From NCBI GenBank assembly GCA_963775335.1, contig CAVZIJ010000006.1:62001-126000 (forward strand): a stretch of 64,000 nucleotides of DNA. The letters are read 5' to 3'. A program made the translations under genes and the position numbers. Below the pieces are notes generated by a model that saw nothing but the letters and a program-made list of their open reading frames with translations, was not told the origin of the DNA and searched no databases. This document shows, piece after piece, positions 17,282 to 24,689 of the stretch (positions are counted from its first letter, which is position 1; each line of letters begins with the position of its first letter). This DNA comes from CAVQCX01 sp963775335. GTDB taxonomy: Bacteria; Pseudomonadota; Gammaproteobacteria; Chromatiales; Chromatiaceae.

Positions 17282-18853
17282 TCATCCGGCGGCCGACTCC
17301 GCGCTCCCCCTGGAGCGCAACAGCGATCGGCCGCTCATCTCGCGGGGCTGCTCCAGCCCCATCATGCCGAGCAGGGTCGGCGCGATGTCACACAAGGCTC
17401 CGTGGTCGGCCAGCTCCACGGGTGCGCCCCCGAGATAGACCAGCGGCACGGGGTTGCTGGTATGGGCCGTATGGGCCTGACCCGAGACACGGTCGAGCAT
17501 CTGCTCGGCGTTGCCATGATCGGCGGTGATCAGCATCTCGCCACCCACCCGCAAGACCGCTTCGGCGACGTTGCCGAGGCACCGGTCCAACGTTTCGATC
17601 GCCTTAACGGCCGCATCGAAATTTCCGGTGTGTCCGACCATGTCCGGATTCGCAAAATTGCAGATGATGGCCTCGTACTTGCCGCTCTCGCTGGCCTCGA
17701 CCAGGTGCTTAGTCACCTCAAGGGCACTCATCTCGGGCTGGAGATCATACGTCGCCACCGTCGGCGAGGGCACGAGGATCCGGTCCTCACCTTCGAACGG
17801 CGTCTCGATGCCTCCGTTGAAGAAGAAGGTGACGTGGGCGTACTTCTCGGTTTCGGCGATACGCAGCTGCCGCATGCCCTGGTTGGCGATGTACTCGCCG
17901 AATACGCTCTTCAACCGCTCCGCCGGAAAGGCGACCGGGATATCGAAGTCCTTGCTGTATTCGGTGAGGCTCACGAAGGCGCCGAGCCGCGGCGCCGTAT
18001 TCCGGGCAAACGCCTCGAAGTCCTCTTGTATGAACGGCCGTGTGATCTGTCGCGCGCGGTCCGAGCGGTAGTTCATGAAGACGACGATGTCGCCGTCTTC
18101 GATGTGAGCCGGGCGCTCCCCGGGCGGCACAATACGCGTGGGCTCAACAAACTCGTCGCTCTCGCCCCGCGCATAGGCCATCTCCAGGCCGGCCAGGGCG
18201 TCCGGCGCCTCGAACTGCGCCGTGCCGCCGGTCATCAGCTCGTAGGCAGCCTGGATGCGCGGCCAACGGTGGTCCCGATCCATGGCGTAATAGCGACCCA
18301 CGAGGGTGGCAATGCGGCCCCGGCCGCGCTCGTCGAACAGCCGTGCCATAGCCTGTATCGAGGCCGCTGCGCTCCGGGGTGGCGTATCACGGCCGTCCAG
18401 AAATGCGTGCATGAACACCCGGGCCGCGCCCCGATCCACGGCCAGCCGCACCATGGCATGGATGTGGTCTTCGTGACTATGCACGCCGCCCGGAGAGAGC
18501 AGCCCGAGGATATGCACCGCCTTGTCGCTCGCAATGGCGGCGTCGACCGCATCCGTGAGGGTCCGGTTCGTAAAGAAGGAGCCGGTTCGAATGGCCCGGC
18601 TAACCCGGGTGAACTCCTGATAGACGACCCGCCCGGCACCCAGATTCAGATGCCCGACCTCCGAGTTCCCCATCTGCCCTCCGGGCAGTCCGACGGACGC
18701 GCCGGAGGTCCGAATCAGGGTATGCGGATAACCTGCCCAGAGCCGGTCCCAAACGGGCGTGCGCGCAGCCCGAATCGCGTTCTGATCATCGCTCTCGCTG
18801 TAACCCCATCCATCCAAGACCACCAGGACGACGGGGCGGGGCTGCTTGCTCAT
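17282..18853 (-). CDS. gpmI: 2,3-bisphosphoglycerate-independent phosphoglycerate mutase
   Basis: Glycolytic enzyme interconverting 3- and 2-phosphoglycerate with two Mn ions. The 523 residues show VVLDGWGYSE at the N-terminus (metal Asp14), the phosphorylated serine S64 in QMGNSEVGHLNLGAG, and C-terminal metal-binding ITADHGNAEQM. It is the first gene of the gpmI-envC-ctpA cluster and diverges from arsR across a 244-base gap. Confidence 0.97.
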   Translation of the reverse strand: MSKQPRPVVLVVLDGWGYSESDDQNAIRAARTPVWDRLWAGYPHTLIRTSGASVGLPGGQMGNSEVGHLNLGAGRVVYQEFTRVSRAIRTGSFFTNRTLTDAVDAAIASDKAVHILGLLSPGGVHSHEDHIHAMVRLAVDRGAARVFMHAFLDGRDTPPRSAAASIQAMARLFDERGRGRIATLVGRYYAMDRDHRWPRIQAAYELMTGGTAQFEAPDALAGLEMAYARGESDEFVEPTRIVPPGERPAHIEDGDIVVFMNYRSDRARQITRPFIQEDFEAFARNTAPRLGAFVSLTEYSKDFDIPVAFPAERLKSVFGEYIANQGMRQLRIAETEKYAHVTFFFNGGIETPFEGEDRILVPSPTVATYDLQPEMSALEVTKHLVEASESGKYEAIICNFANPDMVGHTGNFDAAVKAIETLDRCLGNVAEAVLRVGGEMLITADHGNAEQMLDRVSGQAHTAHTSNPVPLVYLGGAPVELADHGALCDIAPTLLGMMGLEQPREMSGRSLLRSRGSAESAAG

Positions 18854-19070
18854 ATCCGGGTCGGTCGGTCTTCAGCTCTCTGGATTCCCGCGGGGGACCC
18901 TCTCGCGACAAAGACGCATCCTGTGCAGGGAATTGCTCGAAAATTCAGCATATTAAACCACTTCCCGGGGGGCGCGGCCAGAATCAGGGCCGCGGCAGGA
19001 CCAGGCAAGATGCCACAGAGACCAGAAAAAGTCTGCCATTCGGGGTACGAAACGTATTATTGTATTGTCA

Positions 19071-19084
19071 ACTTATGAATAAGT
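19071..19084. promoter_or_regulatory. Palindrome upstream of arsR, candidate operator
   Basis: ACTTAT-ga-ATAAGT is a perfect 6+6 inverted repeat ending 13 bases before the arsR ATG, in an AT-rich patch (TATTAT at 19055, TTGTCA at 19065). ArsR-family regulators bind short AT-rich inverted repeats and often control their own genes. This could be its site or simply part of the promoter. Confidence 0.45.
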
Positions 19085-19097
19085 AAGGTTCACGCTG

Positions 19098-19469
19098 ATG
19101 GAACACAATCGGGGCCGCTCCGGCAAATCGGATATGGACGACACCCTGTTCGATGCGAGTCTGGACTCGCTGTTCACCGGCGACGAGGACATCGATCGCG
19201 CATCGCGATCGCTGAAGGCGATGTCCCATCCGTTGCGGCTGAAGATCCTCTGCACACTCGGGGATCAGGAGGTCAGTGTCCAGGACATCGTGGAGCAGGT
19301 CGGCACTTCGCAGAGCAACATCTCCCAGCATCTGGCCATCTTGCGCGACAAAGGGATTCTGGCCGCGCGCAAGGACGCCAACCGGGTATTCTACCGCGTC
19401 AGCGATCAGCGTACCCTCAAGCTGATCGGCATGATGCGGGAAGTCTTCTGCACTCACACGCAACATTGA
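19098..19469 (+). CDS. ArsR-family transcriptional regulator, two-cysteine (SqrR/YgaV-like) pattern
   Basis: A 123-residue winged-helix regulator. The core is KAMSHPLRLKILCTLGD (about 40-56), a recognition helix region SQSNISQHLAILRDKGI and a beta wing. C52 follows the first core helix and C118 lies at the end of the last helix (EVFCTH). The same two positions hold the redox cysteines in the persulfide-sensing ArsR proteins SqrR, BigR and YgaV. No typical metal-binding ELCVCDL motif is present. A strong terminator follows, and a rhodanese gene comes next, which fits sulfur sensing. The sensing role is inference. Confidence 0.8.
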   Translation: MEHNRGRSGKSDMDDTLFDASLDSLFTGDEDIDRASRSLKAMSHPLRLKILCTLGDQEVSVQDIVEQVGTSQSNISQHLAILRDKGILAARKDANRVFYRVSDQRTLKLIGMMREVFCTHTQH

Positions 19470-19504
19470 GCCGGGCACGGGCCGCCTCGCCGGACCGCGA
19501 CAAG

Positions 19505-19533
19505 ACGGGAACAGCGGTTCCCGTTTTGTTTTT
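19505..19533 (+). terminator. Intrinsic terminator of arsR
   Basis: ACGGGAAC-agcg-GTTCCCGT is a perfect 8-bp stem (19505-19524) with its last T starting the tract TTTTGTTTTT (19524-19533). It lies 35 bases after the arsR stop. A good -10 box, TACAAT (19542-19547), follows and may start transcription of the rhodanese-secB-gpsA genes. Confidence 0.85.
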
Positions 19534-19586
19534 CACGGCGGTACAATCTACCGCCCATCGACCTCGACCCGAGGACCCGCACCCCC

Positions 19587-20012
19587 ATGGCGCAGTTGAT
19601 CGAATTCGCCGGCAACCATCTGACCCTGGTTGCCGCCCTGGTTGCGGTGATCGCCCTGCTGATACAGAACCTTGTCACCAGCGGTGCGGGTAAGGACGCG
19701 GTGGATCCCGTCGGGGCCACCGACCTGATCAACCACCAAGACGCCCTGGTGGTCGACGTGCGCCCCGCGGCCGATTTTCGGACCGGCCATATCATCAACG
19801 CCATCAACATCCCATTGGGCGTCTTTTCCGAGCAGATCTCCCGCATCGAGAAGTACAAGGGGCGACCAGTGCTGGTGAGCTGCCGCTCCGGCGCCCAGTC
19901 CTCGGGGGCCTGCCGACAGCTGCGCAAGCATGGCTTCGAGAAGGTGTACAACCTCCACGGGGGGATGCTCGCTTGGCAGAATGCCAACCTGCCGGTCTCC
20001 CGCAAGAGCTGA
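19587..20012 (+). CDS. Membrane-anchored rhodanese (YibN-like)
   Basis: A 141-residue protein with an N-terminal membrane segment (about residues 10-30) and a single rhodanese domain. The active-site cysteine is C99 in VSCRSGAQSSG, and the domain also has VVDVRPAADFRTGHI. This is the YibN type, found upstream of secB-gpsA in many gammaproteobacteria. A glutaredoxin gene (grxC) usually lies between yibN and secB but is absent here. The substrate is unknown; rhodaneses carry sulfane sulfur. Confidence 0.88.
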   Translation: MAQLIEFAGNHLTLVAALVAVIALLIQNLVTSGAGKDAVDPVGATDLINHQDALVVDVRPAADFRTGHIINAINIPLGVFSEQISRIEKYKGRPVLVSCRSGAQSSGACRQLRKHGFEKVYNLHGGMLAWQNANLPVSRKS

Positions 20013-20042
20013 CGACTCTCTATTACATACGGGACAGGATCA

Positions 20043-20528
20043 ATGACTGAACAGACCGAGACGAAAGGGGCGGCGCCCGCCCGCTCCTTCTCACTCCAGA
20101 GGATTTACGTCAAGGACCTCTCGTTCGAGACACCGAGCTCACCCGCGGTGTTTCAGCAAGAATGGAAGCCCGAAACACAGATGAACCTGAGCACTCAGAC
20201 GAGCCATCTGGGGGGCGAGAGCTTCGAGGTCGTGTTGACGGTCACCCTTACCACCAAGGTCGGGGACACCACTGCGTATCTCGTGGAGGTCCAGCAGGCG
20301 GGGATCTTCGGCATCCGGGACTTTCCGGAGCAAGAGCTCGCCCCTTTGCTCGGCAGCTACTGCCCGAGCATCCTGTTCCCTTACGCCCGCGAGGCCGTAT
20401 CCGACCTGATCGTCCGGGGCTCGTTTCCACAGCTGCTCCTGACCCCGGTCAACTTCGACGCGCTGTTCGAGCAACACGTGCGGGACCAGGCGGCGCGCCA
20501 GGCCGCGGGGACCAAGGCCGCCAGCTGA
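20043..20528 (+). CDS. secB: Protein-export chaperone SecB
   Basis: A 161-residue cytoplasmic chaperone that keeps preproteins unfolded for the Sec translocon. It matches SecB in length and in the blocks FSLQRIYVKDLSFETPSSP and PFAREAVSDL-like LFPYAREAVSDLIVRGSFP. The ATG follows a purine-rich GGGACAGGAT region. It lies between the YibN-like rhodanese and gpsA, with seven bases to gpsA. Confidence 0.96.
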   Translation: MTEQTETKGAAPARSFSLQRIYVKDLSFETPSSPAVFQQEWKPETQMNLSTQTSHLGGESFEVVLTVTLTTKVGDTTAYLVEVQQAGIFGIRDFPEQELAPLLGSYCPSILFPYAREAVSDLIVRGSFPQLLLTPVNFDALFEQHVRDQAARQAAGTKAAS

Positions 20529-20535
20529 GGCCCCC

Positions 20536-21543
20536 GTGGAGGAGCGCCGTCCCGTCATCGCGGTGCTGGGGGCGGGCTCCTGGGGCACCGCCCTCTCGGT
20601 CCTGCTGGCGCGAAACGGCGCCCAGGTGCGGCTCTGGGGTCACGACCCCGCACAGATCGAGGCTATTCGCGCGGCGGGGGAGAATCGTGTTTTCCTGCCC
20701 GGCCACCGGCTTCCCGAGGGCCTTCTACCGACGGCAGATATCGAGGCGGCCCTGCACGGCGTCGACGAGGTGCTGCTGGTCGTGCCCAGCCACGCGTTTC
20801 GCGAGGTCGCTCGGGCCATCCGAGCGTATTGCGATCCGGGCCAGTCGATCAGCTGGGCGACCAAAGGGCTCGAGCCAGGAACCGGAAACCTGCTGAGCGA
20901 GGTCGCGGGCGACGAGCTAGGCCCCCGCCCGCTGGCCGTGCTCTCAGGGCCAACCTTTGCCGGAGAGGTCGCCCGGGGCTTGCCCACCGCCATCACCGTC
21001 GCGGGAACCAACGGCGAGCACGCCGAGCGACTCGCCCGCTATCTGCATTCGGATCTGTTTCGCGCCTACACCAGCGATGACCTGGTCGGGGTACAGATCG
21101 GGGGGGCGGCCAAGAACGTTCTAGCCATTGCCGCCGGCATCGCCGATGGGCTGGGCTTCGGGGCCAATACGCGGGCAGCCCTGATCACCCGCGGCCTGGT
21201 CGAGATCACGCGCCTGGGCCTTGCGCTGGGCGGCAAGGCTGAGACCTTTATGGGGCTCGCCGGGCTCGGGGACCTCGCCCTGACCTGCACAGACGACCAG
21301 TCTCGCAACCGGCGCATGGGGCTCGCCCTGGCCCGGGGGCTGAGCGTCGCGCAGGCGCGGGCGCAGCTCGGGCAGGAGGTCGAAGGGGTGCAGACCGCCG
21401 CTGAGGTGCACCAGCTTGCCGCCCGTTTGGGTATCGACATGCCGATCTCGGAGCAGACCTATCGCGTCCTGTACGAGGGGGTCCAGCCGGAGGAGGCCGC
21501 CAGGGCGCTGCTGGACCGGCGTCCCAAGCCGGAAGCGGTCTGA
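20536..21543 (+). CDS. gpsA: Glycerol-3-phosphate dehydrogenase [NAD(P)+]
   Basis: Makes sn-glycerol-3-phosphate from dihydroxyacetone phosphate for phospholipid synthesis. The 335 residues have an N-terminal Rossmann motif AVLGAGSWGTALS, the SWATKGLEPGTGNLLSEV segment, the catalytic-lysine region GGAAKNVLAIAAGI, and NTRAALITRGLVE. The start is GTG just after secB. The gene converges with trmL with only 16 bases between stops. Confidence 0.96.
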   Translation: MEERRPVIAVLGAGSWGTALSVLLARNGAQVRLWGHDPAQIEAIRAAGENRVFLPGHRLPEGLLPTADIEAALHGVDEVLLVVPSHAFREVARAIRAYCDPGQSISWATKGLEPGTGNLLSEVAGDELGPRPLAVLSGPTFAGEVARGLPTAITVAGTNGEHAERLARYLHSDLFRAYTSDDLVGVQIGGAAKNVLAIAAGIADGLGFGANTRAALITRGLVEITRLGLALGGKAETFMGLAGLGDLALTCTDDQSRNRRMGLALARGLSVAQARAQLGQEVEGVQTAAEVHQLAARLGIDMPISEQTYRVLYEGVQPEEAARALLDRRPKPEAV

Positions 21544-21559
21544 AGCGCCGCGGCCCGCC

Positions 21560-22024
21560 TCACGTGGCCCCTGCGTAGCCTTGCTGGCGCCAGGCCTCGT
21601 ATAGGACCACGGCGCAGGCATTGGAGAGATTTAGGCTACGGTTGCCCGGGATCATCGGGACACGCAGCCTGAGGGACTCGGGGATCGTCGCGAGGACGTC
21701 CGGGGGGAGGCCGCGGGTCTCGGGGCCGAACAACAAGCCATCCCCCGGTGTAAATCGCGCTTCGCCGTAGCAGACCCGGGCACGCGTGCTGCAGGCCCAC
21801 AGCCGAGCACTGCCCAAGCTCTCGAGCAGCTCCTGAAGGCTGTCGTACTGGCGGATGCCGACCCACTCCCGGTAGTCCAGGCCCGCCCGGCGCAGCCGTG
21901 CATCGTCCAGATCGAAGCCCAGGGGGCGGATCAGGTGCAGCTGGCTCCCGGTATTGGCGCACAGGCGTATGATGTTGCCCGTGTTCGGGGGGATCTCCGG
22001 CTGGTAGAGAATCACGTGAAACAC
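21560..22024 (-). CDS. trmL: tRNA (cytidine/uridine-2'-O-)-methyltransferase TrmL (SPOUT)
   Basis: Methylates the ribose of the wobble nucleotide in tRNA-Leu. The 154-residue SPOUT protein shows the knot motifs PNTGNIIRLCANTGSQLHLI, FGPETRGLP and NRSLNLSNACAVVLYEAWRQ. The GTG at 22024 (FHVILYQPEIPPNTGN) matches the family start; the longer frame up to 22285 is an antisense shadow of pyrD. It diverges from pyrD across 66 bases. Confidence 0.93.
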   Translation of the reverse strand: MFHVILYQPEIPPNTGNIIRLCANTGSQLHLIRPLGFDLDDARLRRAGLDYREWVGIRQYDSLQELLESLGSARLWACSTRARVCYGEARFTPGDGLLFGPETRGLPPDVLATIPESLRLRVPMIPGNRSLNLSNACAVVLYEAWRQQGYAGAT

Positions 22025-22090
22025 GGCTGCATGCTGCGCTGCTAGAGGCCGCCGCCCGATGGGCGCCGCGCCCCCAAGGAGCCAAGATCG

Positions 22091-23059
22091 ATGATCGAGA
22101 GAGCGAATCCCGCCCTGGCCGTGGATCTTTGCGGAATACGGCTCCGGACGCCCCTGGTGCTGCTGTCGGGCTGCGTCGGGTTCGGAGAAGAGTACACGCG
22201 GGTCAAGGGGTTTTCCAACCGGGACGCCGGGGCCGTGTGCCTCAAGGGAACTACCCTGGCACCGCGGCCGGGTAACCCACCCCACCGCATTTACGAGACC
22301 GCCGAGGGGATGCTCAACGCCATAGGGCTACAGAATCCCGGCGTCGATCGGGTGGTCAAGGAGATCCTGCCGAGCCTGGACTTCAGCGAGACCCACTTCT
22401 TCGCCAACGTCTCTGGATCGACGGTAGAGGAATACTTCGAGGTCACGCGCCGGTTCGACAACTCGCCGATCGAAGCCATCGAGATCAACATCTCTTGCCC
22501 GAACGTAAAGGAAGGCGGAGTCACCTTCGGCAACGATCCGGACATGTCCGCCCGGGTCGTCGAGGCGTGTCGCCGGGCCACCGACAAACCGCTGATCACC
22601 AAGCTTTCCCCCAACCAGACCGACATCGCGGCCAACGCCCGGCGCTGCATCGAGGCCGGCACGGATGCCTTCGCTGTCATCAATACCCTGATGGGCATGG
22701 CCATCGACGTGGAAAGCCGGGCCCCGCTGATCGGGAACAATCAGGGAGGTCTGTCCGGGCCAGCCATCAAGCCCGTGGCCCTGCTCAAGGTCCACCAGGT
22801 CTATCAGGTCTGCCGCGATCACGCGATTCCGATTATCGGGCAAGGCGGAGTGCGCACGGCCGAGGACGCGCTCGAGTTCCTGATCGCCGGAGCCAGCGCC
22901 GTGGGCGTGGGCACGGCGCTGTTCTACGAGCCCCTGGTCTGTCCCAAGATCAACGCGGGCATCCTCGAATATCTGGAGCGCCACGGCCTCGCTTCCGTCC
23001 AACAGCTCACCGGAAGCCTACGCCTCAATGATGACTTCGGCGTAGCCTGCGCTTGCTGA
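22091..23059 (+). CDS. pyrD: Dihydroorotate dehydrogenase, class 1B type (PyrD/PyrDB)
   Basis: Oxidises dihydroorotate to orotate in pyrimidine synthesis. The 322-residue protein has the class 1 cysteine base, C136 in NISCPNVKEGG, and the class 1B pattern GGLSGPAIKPVALL near residue 220. It lacks the N-terminal membrane helix and serine base of the class 2 enzyme usual in gammaproteobacteria. Class 1B enzymes normally work with the iron-sulfur/FAD subunit PyrK to reduce NAD, but no pyrK is adjacent. The gene stands alone between divergent trmL and a small downstream gene. Family confidence is high; partner and electron acceptor are unknown. Confidence 0.92.
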   Translation: MIERANPALAVDLCGIRLRTPLVLLSGCVGFGEEYTRVKGFSNRDAGAVCLKGTTLAPRPGNPPHRIYETAEGMLNAIGLQNPGVDRVVKEILPSLDFSETHFFANVSGSTVEEYFEVTRRFDNSPIEAIEINISCPNVKEGGVTFGNDPDMSARVVEACRRATDKPLITKLSPNQTDIAANARRCIEAGTDAFAVINTLMGMAIDVESRAPLIGNNQGGLSGPAIKPVALLKVHQVYQVCRDHAIPIIGQGGVRTAEDALEFLIAGASAVGVGTALFYEPLVCPKINAGILEYLERHGLASVQQLTGSLRLNDDFGVACAC

Positions 23060-23109
23060 GTCTATCCCTTTCTGGATAGGAAATTAGGTGGCAAAGCCCT
23101 TTTTCGTCG

Positions 23110-23118
23110 TGGTATATT
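23110..23118 (+). promoter_or_regulatory. Extended -10 promoter of the 74-residue protein gene
   Basis: TGGTATATT fits an extended -10 (TGn plus TATATT, 23113-23118), 58 bases before the start codon. No clear -35 is seen at the right distance. A short inverted repeat CTATCC/GGATAG (23062-23079) just upstream may end pyrD transcription. Confidence 0.45.
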
Positions 23119-23175
23119 AGAAAACTGCCATTGACTCAACGACATGGCTTCGGCCGTCCGGAAGCGGAGACTGAT

Positions 23176-23400
23176 ATGAGCGACAAAGAAGCACTGCAGA
23201 AGGAAAAGTCCCAGCTGATTCAGCAGATGCTCGAGATGCAGAAGCAGTTCATCGCCCTCGAGCATGAGAAAGGCGTCACCGGCAAGGACTACTGGGCCTC
23301 CGAAGAGGGCCTGCTGAAGGATTATCGCCAGAAGTACACAGACATGGCGGACCGCGTGGTCAATATTGCGCATGAGCTGGTCGGCTCTCACCGCAACTGA
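23176..23400 (+). CDS. Small coiled-coil hypothetical protein
   Basis: A 74-residue, highly charged, helix-forming protein with no signal peptide or membrane segment. It begins MSDKEALQKEKSQLIQQM, and the first ~35 residues show a leucine/methionine heptad pattern that suggests a coiled coil. A tyrosine/tryptophan-containing middle follows (KDYWASEEGLL). GGAG precedes the ATG at 23176 at a good distance, so that start is preferred over 23131. It has its own extended -10 promoter and intrinsic terminator, so it is a self-contained, probably well-expressed unit. I do not recognise the family. Confidence 0.75.
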   Translation: MSDKEALQKEKSQLIQQMLEMQKQFIALEHEKGVTGKDYWASEEGLLKDYRQKYTDMADRVVNIAHELVGSHRN

Positions 23401-23460
23401 GTCGATCTCCGGATGCCGGGTCGTCGGTCAACGATACGACGACCCCTCTCCGCTACCGAA

Positions 23461-23489
23461 AGCCCGGCCAATCAGCCGGGTTTGTCTTT
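23461..23489 (+). terminator. Intrinsic terminator of the small coiled-coil gene
   Basis: CCCGGC-caatca-GCCGGG (23463-23480) is followed by TTTGTCTTT. It lies about 60 bases after the stop of the 74-residue gene and before the nfi start. Confidence 0.8.
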
Positions 23490-23519
23490 GCCGGCGCTCC
23501 GGCTCCCGAGGCCGGTCCG

Positions 23520-24239
23520 GTGGTAAGCGACGCCGCCCACCCGTGGGATATCAGCCCCAGGCAGGCACAGGCGCTGCAACTGCAGCTGCGCGATCGGGTC
23601 GTCACTCTGGACCGGTTGGGCAAAGTCCGCCGGGTCGCCGGTATTGATGTCGGCTTCGAGGATGAAGGCCGCATCACCCGCGCCGCCGTGGCCGTGCTCG
23701 CCTACCCGTCTTTGGAGCTGATCGAGTCCGCGGTCGCGCTCAAGCCGACCAGCTTTCCGTATGTCCCTGGGCTGCTGTCGTTCCGCGAGCTGCCGGCCGT
23801 GCTCGAGGCTTTGGCGAGGCTCCAGACGCCACCGGACCTGCTGCTGTGCGACGGGCAGGGCTGGGCTCATCCGCGGCGCTTCGGCCTGGCCTGCCACGTC
23901 GGGCTCCTGACCGACACCCCGAGCATCGGCGTCGCCAAATCGCGCCTGATAGGCGACCACGGCCCGCCTGGGCCGGTCAAGGGCAGCCGCACACCCCTGC
24001 TCAAGGGCACGGAGGTCCTCGGAGCCGTGCTACGCACCCGCACCGGTGTAGCACCGCTCTACGTCTCGATCGGTCACAGGATTTCCCTGGGGACCGCTAT
24101 CGCGTATGTGCTGGCCTGCACGACCCGATATCGGTTACCGGAGACCAGGCGTTGGGCCCATCGTCTCGCATCGGAGAAGCAACCAGGCACCACGACAAGC
24201 CGGACCGGGCGGCAAGTCCAGGGCGTCAGGCCGGCCTGA
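23520..24239 (+). CDS. nfi: Endonuclease V
   Basis: DNA repair nuclease that cuts near deaminated adenine (hypoxanthine). The 239 residues show VAGIDVGFEDEG (metal-binding Asp near residue 41), YVPGLLSFRELPAVLEAL, LLLCDGQGWAHPRRFGLACH (conserved DGxGxxHPRRxGxAxH) and GVAKSRLIG. The start is a GTG at 23520. The last 14 bases overlap the convergent hypothetical gene on the other strand. Confidence 0.92.
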   Translation: MVSDAAHPWDISPRQAQALQLQLRDRVVTLDRLGKVRRVAGIDVGFEDEGRITRAAVAVLAYPSLELIESAVALKPTSFPYVPGLLSFRELPAVLEALARLQTPPDLLLCDGQGWAHPRRFGLACHVGLLTDTPSIGVAKSRLIGDHGPPGPVKGSRTPLLKGTEVLGAVLRTRTGVAPLYVSIGHRISLGTAIAYVLACTTRYRLPETRRWAHRLASEKQPGTTTSRTGRQVQGVRPA

Positions 24240-24624
24240 GATGCTCGACGTATCTCGGAGCCGCTTCCAGCTCGAGATGCACGCCATCGGCGCGAACGCG
24301 CAGCTTGCGGTCGTCGCCCGCGACGGCGAGGACGCAGTGGGCGCGCCCTCGGCTGCGCAGCGGAATCGGAATCATGTCTCGGTACGTGTAGACGTTCTCG
24401 CCCACATCGCCGCCCACGCACACAGCGGGCAGACCGGGTGGATCGCCTTCGAGCTCGGCCCCTTCGAAGACCAGCTCCCCGCTTTGCTGCCACTTGGTCC
24501 GTTCGACCGAGCCGGTCATGGTCTTGATGACGACGGCGGGGGAGAAGCAAATCCGGACCGTATCGCCCTCCACCCGCAGCTCCTTGATCGTCGAGCCGGG
24601 CAACTCGATGCTGCTGCTGTCCAT
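24226..24624 (-). CDS. Conserved-looking hypothetical protein
   Basis: A 132-residue soluble protein, predicted mostly beta, with no signal peptide, membrane segment or recognised motif. It starts MDSSSIELPGSTIKEL and contains several short alternating hydrophobic stretches such as VRICFSPAVVIKTM and LELEAAPRYVEHL. Coding is supported by an ATG, codon use like its neighbours, and a position not shadowed by another gene except a 14-base convergent overlap with nfi. ntrC begins 65 bases further left on the same strand. No function can be proposed. Confidence 0.65.
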   Translation of the reverse strand: MDSSSIELPGSTIKELRVEGDTVRICFSPAVVIKTMTGSVERTKWQQSGELVFEGAELEGDPPGLPAVCVGGDVGENVYTYRDMIPIPLRSRGRAHCVLAVAGDDRKLRVRADGVHLELEAAPRYVEHLRPA

Positions 24625-24689
24625 CGGGACTGATTCTCCGAGAGGGGGGTTGCCGCGAAGATGGAGGTGCCGAGGCCCTTTTCAAGCAC

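Noticed and set aside
23062..23079. CTATCC/GGATAG hairpin as pyrD terminator
   Set aside because: Stem is only six pairs, mixed composition, and no T run follows; mentioned only as a possibility.
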